This document shows positions 47,128 to 55,407 of a DNA stretch of 64,000 nt, piece by piece (position 1 is the stretch's first letter; every line of letters starts with the position of its first letter). The notes below the pieces were generated by a model. It worked only from the letters and a program-made list of their open reading frames with translations, was not told the origin of the DNA and made no database searches. The stretch lies in contig NZ_JANAIE010000008.1 in NCBI RefSeq assembly GCF_029664245.1, forward strand, positions 48,402 to 112,401, read 5' to 3'. Origin of the DNA: Profundicola chukchiensis. GTDB taxonomy: Bacteria; Bacteroidota; Bacteroidia; Flavobacteriales; Weeksellaceae. A program made the position numbers and the translations under genes.

Positions 47128-47649
47128 TTAGGTAGAAGTAACACCCGTATCTTCAGTCCATTTTCCATTGACCTTTAGAAGTTGCTCTAGGATATCACGA
47201 ACACATCCTTTTCCTCCTTCTTTTTGAGAAATATACAATGAAATCTTTCTAATTTCTGGGGCAGCATCTTTAGGACAACATGGTAAGCCTACCATCTGCA
47301 TAACTTCGTAATCAGGCATATCATCACCCATAAAAGCTACTTCATCAGCACTAAAACCGTACTTGTCTAGAAAATCATTGAAATCATCGATTTTATGACG
47401 AGAAGCCATATATACATCGGTAATTCCAAGGTAATTCATTCTTTGTTTAACGGCGGCGTCATTTCCACCCGTAATTACACAAATAGGGAATCCTTGTTTC
47501 ACAGCCAATTGCATAGCATAGCCATCGCGAGTATTCATGGTACGCGTCATACTACCATCTGGCATTAAAACTAAACTACCATCTGTTAAAACGCCATCAA
47601 CATCAAGTACAACCGCCTTTATATCATTTAATTTAGATTTATAATTCAT
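47128..47649 (-). CDS. HAD-IIIA family phosphatase, KdsC-like
   Basis: Motif I is DVDGVLTDG near residue 16, motif III is around Lys83 of the RHKIDDF segment, and motif IV is GDDMPDYEVM. The short 173-residue cap-less form is the KdsC type, which removes phosphate from 3-deoxy-D-manno-octulosonate 8-phosphate for lipopolysaccharide. Other genes of the pathway are not seen. The gene overlaps the DUF2520 gene upstream by 11 bases, a pairing that I believe is common in Bacteroidota. Confidence 0.87.
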   Translation of the reverse strand: MNYKSKLNDIKAVVLDVDGVLTDGSLVLMPDGSMTRTMNTRDGYAMQLAVKQGFPICVITGGNDAAVKQRMNYLGITDVYMASRHKIDDFNDFLDKYGFSADEVAFMGDDMPDYEVMQMVGLPCCPKDAAPEIRKISLYISQKEGGKGCVRDILEQLLKVNGKWTEDTGVTST

Positions 47650-48418
47650 TGTTGTGGGTTTGTGTGATAGAATCGCTAATGATACGGTATAAGTCTCTAG
47701 CAGCCGAGTTTTCCATCAGCTCTAAATGTTTTTCTATAACAATTTGGTCATTTCTTTTCGCCGGACCAGTTTGTGCTTCAAATGGAGATAAATCCTCTAA
47801 TTTTTCTGCAGTTTCTTTGATTAAAGGTTTCAAATAATCAAATGATAAACCTGCGTCTTTGGTAATTTCTTCGCCCATACTATACATATGGTTTACGAAA
47901 TTACAAGCCCAAACAGCAGCCAAGTGTAACTTAGCTCTTTGATCTGAATCAATGATTTGAACTTGATTGGTAATTCTTTTGGCTAAATCCTTTAATTGCT
48001 CAGCATTTTCTGGTGATTCTGCCTCCACAAAGAAAGGAATATCATCATAATCCAAGAATTTACCTTTGGTAAAGGTTTGTAATGGATACAAAACTCCTTT
48101 GCGGTAATTCCCTTTTAAAGCTGACATCGGTATCGAACCAGAGGTATGAACTACCATGGTATCGTCGAATGGGATGTGTAAAGATAATTCGGTAATCGCT
48201 GAATCTGAGGCTGCGATTACAAACAAATCAGCTGGCTCTAATTCCGAAATTTTGTCGGTGTAATTAATCTTATTTGCTTCGCCAATTCTCTCGGCTTTGT
48301 GCAAGGTTCTGTTGTAAATTTGCTTAACCTGTACTGTGTTTTGAACAAAAGCACGTGCCAAGTGAAATGCAACATTTCCAGCGCCAATAATACTAACGGT
48401 TCTTATAGGATTTTTCAT
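47639..48418 (-). CDS. Rossmann-fold and DUF2520 domain protein
   Basis: The start is ATG 48418 (TTG at 48427 is less likely). The N-terminal Rossmann domain has SIIGAGNVAFHLARAF (GxGxxxxxL), then a region like pyrroline-carboxylate reductases and NADP-binding ProC (VVHTSGSIPM, YPLQTFTKG). The C-terminal all-helical domain is DUF2520 (LHLAAVWACNFVNHMY, GPAKRNDQ). Activity is unknown. It overlaps the KdsC-like gene by 11 bases, so the two are co-translated. Confidence 0.87.
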   Translation of the reverse strand: MKNPIRTVSIIGAGNVAFHLARAFVQNTVQVKQIYNRTLHKAERIGEANKINYTDKISELEPADLFVIAASDSAITELSLHIPFDDTMVVHTSGSIPMSALKGNYRKGVLYPLQTFTKGKFLDYDDIPFFVEAESPENAEQLKDLAKRITNQVQIIDSDQRAKLHLAAVWACNFVNHMYSMGEEITKDAGLSFDYLKPLIKETAEKLEDLSPFEAQTGPAKRNDQIVIEKHLELMENSAARDLYRIISDSITQTHNNEL

Positions 48419-48424
48419 CGTGAG

Positions 48425-48432
48425 CAAAGATA
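48425..48432 (-). promoter_or_regulatory. -7 promoter element of the DUF2520-KdsC pair
   Basis: TATCTTTG on the minus strand ends only 6 bases before the ATG at 48418, so the message would be nearly leaderless. Confidence 0.5.
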
Positions 48433-48733
48433 CTTTATTGTTTTATTTATATAAAATGAAAAACTTAAAAAAAGCCTTTCGAATTCTTAAAATAAAATGA
48501 CTCTATGTAATTTTTAATTTAGCTGAGTTTTAAACTCTTTTTAAGGCTATTCGTCAAGTAATCAATTAATTTGATTTTGAAATATTCGCAATCAGACTTG
48601 GGTTTTGCTAGATTCAGGGATGAGATTTTAATTAAAATTATGTTAAGATTGAGTTTTTCGCAATTCATGTGTAACAAAAGCTAAGTTCGTATCACTAATA
48701 GCAGTAACACAATGGAAATATAAATTTAACCAA
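48433..48733. other. 301-base divergent intergenic region
   Basis: AT-rich spacer between the DUF2520 gene and the TonB-type receptor gene. It holds no RNA gene, tRNA or repeat that I can see, and no perfect TAnnTTTG near the receptor start. Confidence 0.5.
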
Positions 48734-51211
48734 ATGAAAAACTTATTAACAGCAGTTTGTATGGCGGCGCTACTAGCTCCTCCTTTGGCATTTGCTAACC
48801 CGGTTTTGGAGACTGTGGAGATTTTGAGCGAAGAAATGGGACAGATTACAGGACGTGTAGTCAGTCAAGATGGATTGGGAATTCCTTATGCATCGGTAGA
48901 AATCTTTGATGATGCAGGAGAATTGATTGATGGTGTTTTAACCGATGGAGATGGAAACTTCACTTTATCTAATAAAGTTTTTGGTTCTTATACCTTGAAA
49001 ATCTCTGTTGTGGGACAGAAAGCTATCGAAAGAATTGTTGAGATTTCACAAGAACAACAAAATTTGGGAGATATCATTTTAACCGATGACGTCATTAACT
49101 TAGGTGAAACTACCGTTAGAGGTGAGGTATCTAAAATTAGATCAGAAATCGACAAAAGAGTTATTGAGGTTGGTAAAGATTTAGTGAGTGCAGGAGCAAC
49201 TGCTGGAGAAGTTTTGAATAACATTCCTTCATTAAATGTTGATCAACAATCAGGTGCTTTATCATTAAGAGGAAATAGTAATGTACGTGTTTTCGTTGAC
49301 GGAAAACCAAGTAGCATTCCTGCAGATCAATTATTAAAGCAATTACCATCTAACTCAATTGAAAAAGTTGAGATTATTACGAATCCTTCGGCTAAATATG
49401 AGCCAGATGGTAACTCAGGGATTGTAAATATTATTACGACCAAAGAAAAGAGAAGAGGATATAATGTTACTACGAATTTAGGATATACACGTGGTGCAAA
49501 AAACAAGTACAATGGTTCGGTGAATGCTAACTTAAACACGGGTAACTTCAACTTGTTTGGTAATTATAGTGCCAACATAGGGGAAAGCAACATGAGTGGT
49601 AGAATGGTTAACAAAACAATGGGAATCAATCAATACTTAACACTACCTGGTGAAAACGAAATGCATTTAGCTAAAGTTGGTTTCGACTGGTTTATCAATG
49701 ATAAAACAGCTATGACAGTTTATACCAACCAATCTTTTGGTAATATGGATATGAACAATGTTTCTTACCTAGACTATATCAATGGCGGAAGCTTTAGAGA
49801 TGCTTCTGATTATGGATATGATAGAAACGGAAGTGACTACAGCATGAACATTAAGCGTGATTTTGAAAAAGAAGGACATTCCCTAGAGTTGGACGCTTTC
49901 TATTCTAATTTTGCGATGGATGGTCATACTGATTTTGAATGGCAAACAGCTATGCAAGGAATTGAAGATCCAACCTTAGCCAATCAATTAGGTTATTATA
50001 ATCAAGCTGACGAAAAAGACATCAAAAATACACGTGTTAAATTAGACTATACTTTACCATTTGCAGAAAAAGGTAAAATTGAAGCTGGGTTTAACTATGT
50101 GAAAGATGCGAACGAAAATAGTTTATTAACTACTCAACATTTGCCAGTTTATAATGAAGGAGCTTATGTAGGTAATTTAGAAGCACAAAATACATTCTTC
50201 GATTTTGATAGAAATATTGCTGCATTATACTTAAATATTGGTTATCAATGGGAAAAACTAGGAATGCAAGTAGGTGTTCGTGGTGAAAAAGTAACCGAAG
50301 ATATTTTAACGGTATTAAATGGAAGTGCTGATATAGATGATGCAAGAAGCGAATTGAATAGAGATCAAACGAATTTCTATCCATCTGTATTCTTTACTTA
50401 CCAAGCTACCAAATCAGATCAATTTAGTTTAAACTATTCTAGAAGAGTAGACCGTCCAGGTGTTTGGGCATTAAGTCCAATCCGTCAATGGCAAACAGCA
50501 AGTATGCGCCAAGAAGGAAATCCTAACCTTAAACCTCAGTTCACAGATTCTTATGAATTAGGATACATGAAAACCATCGGTAGAATGGGTAGCATCAATG
50601 CATCTGTTTTCTATAGAAAGGTAAATGACGAAATGACTCAATTGACTTATTTAGACGAGGTAAACCCTAACATTACCATCATGAGACGTGATAACGTGGA
50701 TGATAATCAATCTTATGGAGCAGAAGTGTCTTGGTATTTAAAAGCAAATAAATGGTGGAGTTTAAATGGTGGATTAAATGTTTATCAAAGTACGCTAAAA
50801 AGCATCTTTGCTGATCAAGGAACTTATGAAGTAGAAAGTACCGATTTCACAGGAAGATTAAGTAATGATTTTGCATTAAATAAAGCTTTAAAACTTCAAT
50901 TATTTACCATGTACATTGGTGATAGAAAAACATTACAAGGCTCTAGAGAGTCTATGTTTAGACAAGATATTGGATTACGTTATAGCTTTGCACAAGGAAA
51001 AGGAAGTGTTTCTGCACGTTTGAGCGATATCTTCGATACATTCTATGCTAAATCACTTATGGACAGACCAGTGGTTCAAGAAAATGAATTCCATTGGGAG
51101 AGTAGAACATTCTACATTGGATTAAATTACTCATTCGGGGGTAAGGTTAAGACCAGAGCAGACAAACAAAGAAACCAAGGAGACCACGACGCAGGTGGAA
51201 TTGGATTCTAA
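48734..51211 (+). CDS. TonB-dependent outer membrane protein (CarboxypepD-regulatory-like, plug, beta-barrel)
   Basis: A signal peptide (ending PLAFA) is followed by a carboxypeptidase-regulatory-like domain (GQITGRVVSQDGLGIPYASVEIFD, in parts), a plug with EVLNNIPSLNVDQQSGALSLRGNSNVRVFVDGKP (in parts), and a 22-strand-like beta-barrel with the C-terminal FYIGLNYSFGG. The 825-residue layout matches the outer-membrane beta-barrel family PF14905-type receptors. Substrate unknown; there is no adjacent SusD-like partner. Confidence 0.9.
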   Translation: MKNLLTAVCMAALLAPPLAFANPVLETVEILSEEMGQITGRVVSQDGLGIPYASVEIFDDAGELIDGVLTDGDGNFTLSNKVFGSYTLKISVVGQKAIERIVEISQEQQNLGDIILTDDVINLGETTVRGEVSKIRSEIDKRVIEVGKDLVSAGATAGEVLNNIPSLNVDQQSGALSLRGNSNVRVFVDGKPSSIPADQLLKQLPSNSIEKVEIITNPSAKYEPDGNSGIVNIITTKEKRRGYNVTTNLGYTRGAKNKYNGSVNANLNTGNFNLFGNYSANIGESNMSGRMVNKTMGINQYLTLPGENEMHLAKVGFDWFINDKTAMTVYTNQSFGNMDMNNVSYLDYINGGSFRDASDYGYDRNGSDYSMNIKRDFEKEGHSLELDAFYSNFAMDGHTDFEWQTAMQGIEDPTLANQLGYYNQADEKDIKNTRVKLDYTLPFAEKGKIEAGFNYVKDANENSLLTTQHLPVYNEGAYVGNLEAQNTFFDFDRNIAALYLNIGYQWEKLGMQVGVRGEKVTEDILTVLNGSADIDDARSELNRDQTNFYPSVFFTYQATKSDQFSLNYSRRVDRPGVWALSPIRQWQTASMRQEGNPNLKPQFTDSYELGYMKTIGRMGSINASVFYRKVNDEMTQLTYLDEVNPNITIMRRDNVDDNQSYGAEVSWYLKANKWWSLNGGLNVYQSTLKSIFADQGTYEVESTDFTGRLSNDFALNKALKLQLFTMYIGDRKTLQGSRESMFRQDIGLRYSFAQGKGSVSARLSDIFDTFYAKSLMDRPVVQENEFHWESRTFYIGLNYSFGGKVKTRADKQRNQGDHDAGGIGF

Positions 51212-51232
51212 GTTAGAAGAATATAATAAAAG

Positions 51233-51262
51233 AAAAAGCTGTCCATTGGGCAGCTTTTTTCA
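51233..51262 (+). terminator. Terminator of the first TonB receptor gene
   Basis: The stem AAAAAGCTG/CAGCTTTTT with a 9-base loop and T tail lies 21 bases after the stop. Confidence 0.75.
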
Positions 51263-51323
51263 TGTTTTGTTGTAAAAATAAAAGCCTAAGAGGTTAGTAA
51301 TTAAACGCTTAAGTCTTTGTTAG

Positions 51324-51407
51324 TGCTCACGGCGGGATTCGAACCCGCACGTCCTTAAGGACACCACCCCCTCAAGATGGCAAGTCTACCAGTTTCTCCA
51401 CGTGAGC
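51324..51407 (-). tRNA. tRNA-Leu (anticodon GAG)
   Basis: On the minus strand the acceptor stem GCTCACG/CGTGAGC, a long variable arm, the T arm GGTTCGAATCC and the anticodon loop TTGAGGG (stem CCATC/GGTGG) give a class II tRNA of 84 bases with GAG. CCA is not encoded. Confidence 0.93.
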
Positions 51408-51421
51408 ATGGATTAGAGGCG

Positions 51422-51429
51422 CAAAGTTA
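51422..51429 (-). promoter_or_regulatory. -7 promoter element of tRNA-Leu
   Basis: Minus-strand TAACTTTG lies 14 bases upstream of the tRNA 5' end. No CAAA for a -33 box was found at the expected spacing. Confidence 0.5.
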
Positions 51430-51593
51430 ATTAAATTATTGAATTTTTATTTTTAACTCATGTTTGTTTCTAAAAATAAAAGTATTTATTTGATTTTTGA
51501 TTTTGCTTTATTTTCCACTTGATTTCCTTCTTATTCTTTGTGAATATTATATAATAATCTTGAATTTCAACTTTTTTAATCCTTTATTGTAAT

Positions 51594-51601
51594 TAACTTT
51601 G
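51594..51601 (+). promoter_or_regulatory. -7 promoter element of the TonB receptor/DUF4249 pair
   Basis: TAACTTTG matches TAnnTTTG, 25 bases upstream of the ATG at 51627. Confidence 0.55.
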
Positions 51602-51626
51602 TATCCTACCTAAACTTTCTAACCAT

Positions 51627-53918
51627 ATGAAAAATAGTTTGTTATTCTTTTTTCTTAACCTTTTCTCTCTTGCATTGGCGCAAGAAAAAATTACCCTCAA
51701 CGGATATGTTTATGATATTGCCAATGGAGAGTCAATCGCCAACGCTGATATCGACATTCTAGACCTCAACTTATCTACCCAAACCAACGCATATGGATTT
51801 TACTCCATCACATTGCCTGCAGGTGAGTATGAGGTATTTTGGCGAGCAGATGGTTTTAATGTTGAAAGTCAGGTGCTCAACTTAAATGAAAGTCAACGCC
51901 AAGATATTTTTCTTTTTTCTGAAGATAAAATTGAATTAGCAGACGTGGTGGTAGAGGCGCGTTTGCAAAATAAAGTGAGCGAATCACAAATGGGCTTAGA
52001 AAAAGTTAAGATTAGCACATTAAATAAGCTACCGGTTTTATTAGGTGAGCGAGACGTGATCAAAACGATTAAATTCCTCCCTGGGATGAAATCGAGTGGA
52101 GCGGGTGGGAGTGGTTTATCGGTACGTGGAGGTTCTACCGATCAAAACATGATTACGCTAGACGAGGCAGTGGTTTACAATACCGATCATTTATTGGGGT
52201 TCTTTTCCACCTTTAATTCAGATGCGATTAAGGATGTAAGTATTTACAAAGGAACAGCGCCGGCAGAATACGGCGGAAGGGTATCTTCTTTTGTAGATTT
52301 AAGAATGAAAGAAGGGAATAACAAGGAATTTGAAACCAGTGGCGGAATTGGTTTAATTTTCTCAAGATTGAATATAGAAGGTCCGATTCAGAAAGATAAA
52401 TCTTCTTTCTTGGTGTCAGGGCGTAGGTCTTATGCGGATTTATTTTTAAAACTAACGGGTGATTTTAAGGATAACAAGCTTTATTTCTATGATTTAAATG
52501 CAAAATTAAATTATAAACTTTCAGACAAGGATCAAATCTTTTTGTCGGGATATTACGGACGAGATGTTTTGGGAATGGGCGACAACTTCGGTATTAATTG
52601 GGGAAATTTAACCCAGAGCTTACGCTACAACAGAATTTGGAACAATAAATTATTCTCAAATACTTCCTTTGTTTACAGCGATTTTGACTTTGTCATCGAT
52701 ATTAAATCCACTAATCCAAATTTCTCGATTGTTTCTAAGATTCAAGATTTTAATCTTAAACACGAATTTGAATATTATCCCAACACACGCAACAAATGGA
52801 AGATAGGCTTAACTTCTACACACCACACCAATATTCCTGGTGGAATTGAAGGTCTGTCTCAATTAACAGAATCTAAAGAACCAAGAAAAGCTTTGGAATC
52901 TGCGGCTTATGTTTCAAATGATTGGAGTTTATCAGATAAAATTGGAATCAATTATGGACTTCGTTTAAGTCATTTTACCAATTTAAAAGGTGGAGACTAT
53001 TATGAGTTTAATGAGGAAGGAGATATCGCCCGAACGATTACGGATACCAAGGAATTTGATGATTATCTTAATTTAGAACCTCGTGTTTCTATTAAATATC
53101 AAATCGATAGAAATCAATCGATTAAGGCGGCCTATACGCGCAATTCACAAAACTTGCATTTGGTTTCTAACTCCATTACATCCACACCATCTGATCGTTG
53201 GGTGATGAGTTCTAATATCATTAAACCACAAATTAGCGATCAAGTTTCTTTAGGTTATTTTAGAAACTTAAGTGCAAGTAAATATGAGTTTGCTATTGAA
53301 ACTTATTACAAGAATATGCAAAACCAAATCGACTTTAAGGATGCCGCCAACGACCGTGATTTGTCGATAGAAAGACAGCTACGATTTGGAAAGGGGAGAG
53401 CTTATGGTGTAGAGTTTTTAGCGAAAAAGAACAAAGGAAAACTTACGGGTTGGTTAGGTTATACTTGGTCTAAAACCGAAAAACAGATTGATGATGTAAA
53501 CGATAACAATTGGTATAACGCACGCCAAGATAGACCTCATGATTTATCGGTGGTGGCGATGTATGAGTTAAATAATAAATGGAATTTCTCAGCTTCATTT
53601 ATTTATCAAACCGGAAATGCGGTTACTTATCCAACAGGGAAATATAGCATAGAAGACCAAACGGTTTGGTTGTATTCCGAAAGAAACGGATACAGAATGC
53701 CGGATAACCACAGATTAGATATAGCAGCGACTTGGACGTTGAAGAAGACCAAGAAACGCACTTCAGAATTGGTGTTTAGTTTATATAATGTGTACGGAAG
53801 AGAAAATGCCTTTTCTATCTTCTTCGAAGAAAGTGAGTCAAATCCAAATGCACTAACGGCAACGCAAGTTTCGCTGTTTAAATATGTGCCTTCTATTTCT
53901 TATAACTTTAAATTTTAA
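51627..53918 (+). CDS. TonB-dependent receptor paired with a DUF4249 lipoprotein
   Basis: The signal peptide ends LALAQ. A carboxypeptidase-regulatory-like domain (TLNGYVYDIANGESIANADI, in parts) is followed by a plug with LPVLLGERDVIKTIKFLPGMKSSGAGGSGLSVRGGSTDQNMITLDE (in parts), a strongly conserved plug pattern of this receptor type, and a barrel that ends in SISYNFKF. The 763-residue size is common. The DUF4249 gene starts 3 bases after the stop, so the two are co-expressed and probably form a complex analogous to SusC/SusD. The cargo is unknown. Confidence 0.92.
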   Translation: MKNSLLFFFLNLFSLALAQEKITLNGYVYDIANGESIANADIDILDLNLSTQTNAYGFYSITLPAGEYEVFWRADGFNVESQVLNLNESQRQDIFLFSEDKIELADVVVEARLQNKVSESQMGLEKVKISTLNKLPVLLGERDVIKTIKFLPGMKSSGAGGSGLSVRGGSTDQNMITLDEAVVYNTDHLLGFFSTFNSDAIKDVSIYKGTAPAEYGGRVSSFVDLRMKEGNNKEFETSGGIGLIFSRLNIEGPIQKDKSSFLVSGRRSYADLFLKLTGDFKDNKLYFYDLNAKLNYKLSDKDQIFLSGYYGRDVLGMGDNFGINWGNLTQSLRYNRIWNNKLFSNTSFVYSDFDFVIDIKSTNPNFSIVSKIQDFNLKHEFEYYPNTRNKWKIGLTSTHHTNIPGGIEGLSQLTESKEPRKALESAAYVSNDWSLSDKIGINYGLRLSHFTNLKGGDYYEFNEEGDIARTITDTKEFDDYLNLEPRVSIKYQIDRNQSIKAAYTRNSQNLHLVSNSITSTPSDRWVMSSNIIKPQISDQVSLGYFRNLSASKYEFAIETYYKNMQNQIDFKDAANDRDLSIERQLRFGKGRAYGVEFLAKKNKGKLTGWLGYTWSKTEKQIDDVNDNNWYNARQDRPHDLSVVAMYELNNKWNFSASFIYQTGNAVTYPTGKYSIEDQTVWLYSERNGYRMPDNHRLDIAATWTLKKTKKRTSELVFSLYNVYGRENAFSIFFEESESNPNALTATQVSLFKYVPSISYNFKF

Positions 53919-53921
53919 ATC

Positions 53922-54719
53922 ATGAAATTTCAACATATACTTTTAGTGTGCTTAAGCTTTTTTACCCTTATTTCGTGTGAAAAGGAAATCGATATCGAGG
54001 TGGATGATACCACACCCAAAATAGTCATTGAAGCTATGATGTCTGATCGACAAGGTGATGCTGTGGTTTTATTGAGTCTGTCTAGAAATTTAAACGATGG
54101 TTCTGAACCTGCAAAAGTGAGTGATGCAGAAGTGAGTATCAAGGCTATCGACAATGATGAGGTTTTTATATTAAATCAAATCGAGGAAGGTGTTTATCAA
54201 AATGTATCTTTGGTGGGCGAACCAGGCAAAACTTATCGTTTAGAAGTTCAATTAAGTGACGGTTCTACATATTCTTCTTTACAAACGATGCCAAGAAAAG
54301 TTGAATTAACAGATGTGACCTACAGAGAAAGAGACGTGGCTTTTCAAGACGAAGAAGATGATCCCGTTTTTGAGTTTCAACCTATTTTCCTAGATCCTGC
54401 AGGTGAAGACAATTATTATCAATTCATAGTTAAGCGAAACGGCGTTAAGGGAAAAGATATTTTCATTAAAGAGGATCAAGGTTTTGATGGTTTAGAGAAT
54501 AGTCAAAAGTTTTCTATCGAAGCCAATTACGCAGATGTTATAAACATCGATATGCATAATATCAATGAATCGGCATATGAATATTTGCTAGGAGTTAAAT
54601 TAAATTTATCTCAATCTACGGCTACGCCTACCAACCCAACCTCTAACATTACAGGAGATGCACTAGGTTATTTTAAAGTTTTCTCAGCCGGAAACGCGCT
54701 AGAGTTTAGTTTAGAGTAA
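53922..54719 (+). CDS. DUF4249 family lipoprotein
   Basis: A lipoprotein signal (SFFTLISC, Cys20) precedes an all-beta domain with IVIEAMMSDRQGDAVVLLSLSR and SDAEVSIKAIDNDEVF, then EGVYQNVSLVGEPGKTYRLEVQLSDGSTY (in parts) and SFFQTMPRK-like segments. This is the DUF4249 domain, found in Bacteroidota as the partner of a TonB receptor. I infer that it sits on the receptor at the outer membrane and helps bind the cargo. Confidence 0.92.
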   Translation: MKFQHILLVCLSFFTLISCEKEIDIEVDDTTPKIVIEAMMSDRQGDAVVLLSLSRNLNDGSEPAKVSDAEVSIKAIDNDEVFILNQIEEGVYQNVSLVGEPGKTYRLEVQLSDGSTYSSLQTMPRKVELTDVTYRERDVAFQDEEDDPVFEFQPIFLDPAGEDNYYQFIVKRNGVKGKDIFIKEDQGFDGLENSQKFSIEANYADVINIDMHNINESAYEYLLGVKLNLSQSTATPTNPTSNITGDALGYFKVFSAGNALEFSLE

Positions 54720-54830
54720 GTGAAAGATTCGAAGAAAATGCGCTTAAAAATTAATAATTAAATTAGGTGAGAGCCATTTTTGTTTAAACTTTAATAAAAT
54801 TTAAGTCTACTGAATCTTAAAAAAGATTTA

Positions 54831-54838
54831 TATATTTG
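54831..54838 (+). promoter_or_regulatory. -7 promoter element of the HYC_CC_PP gene
   Basis: TATATTTG matches TAnnTTTG, only 6 bases upstream of the ATG at 54845. Confidence 0.5.
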
Positions 54839-54844
54839 TAATTA

Positions 54845-55261
54845 ATGAAATCTGTAATCCATAAAATATTATCTATTACGATGGCTGTTTTAGTCTTTTT
54901 GACTACAACATCCTTTATGATGGATGCTCATTTTTGTGGACAGTCGTTAGTTGATTTAGCTTTGTTTCAACATGCTGAATCTTGTGGTATGGATCATGAA
55001 AAACCAGCCAATACTTGTGATGAGAATATTACAAAATCCGACTGTTGTTCAGATGTTCAATTTATGAATGAAGGTCAAGATGAAGCGCCAGCAGCTTATG
55101 CAAGCCTTAGCCTTGATCAACAATTATTCATTGTTTCATTCATCTATACGTATCATCATCTTTTTGAAGGTTTAGAAAGAAACTTCATTCCTTTTAAAGA
55201 TTACACTCCGCCGTTTCTCATACGGGACTTCCAAAAAATACAGGAGACTTATATAATTTGA
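54845..55261 (+). CDS. HYC_CC_PP family protein
   Basis: The 138-residue protein has a signal-like N-terminal helix (SITMAVLVFLTTTSFMM), then the family order of motifs: HFCG (the HYC position), SDCCSD and YTPPF (the CC and PP positions). Extra His/Cys (QHAESCGMDHEK) lie between. The cysteine pair could bind copper. The family is typically encoded beside heavy-metal efflux genes, as here, with cusA 146 bases downstream. Its role is not established. Confidence 0.85.
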   Translation: MKSVIHKILSITMAVLVFLTTTSFMMDAHFCGQSLVDLALFQHAESCGMDHEKPANTCDENITKSDCCSDVQFMNEGQDEAPAAYASLSLDQQLFIVSFIYTYHHLFEGLERNFIPFKDYTPPFLIRDFQKIQETYII

Positions 55262-55354
55262 TTTAGAACAAATCAGAGCTGAAGTATTTAGCTCTGGAAT
55301 GGTATGCTTTATAGTTAAATCTATATAGAGCAGCTATTCTTGCATCATTTCATA

Positions 55355-55369
55355 TTCTGTAATACAGAA
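55355..55369 (+). promoter_or_regulatory. 15-bp perfect palindrome upstream of cusA
   Basis: TTCTGTA-A-TACAGAA is perfect around a single central base, 38 bases upstream of the cusA ATG. A second inverted repeat CAGAGCT-N9-AGCTCTG lies at 55274-55296. Both could be regulator sites; no regulator gene is nearby. Confidence 0.5.
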
Positions 55370-55407
55370 ATCTACAAAGATGTTTCATTGTTCAAAATCA
55401 AAATCAA

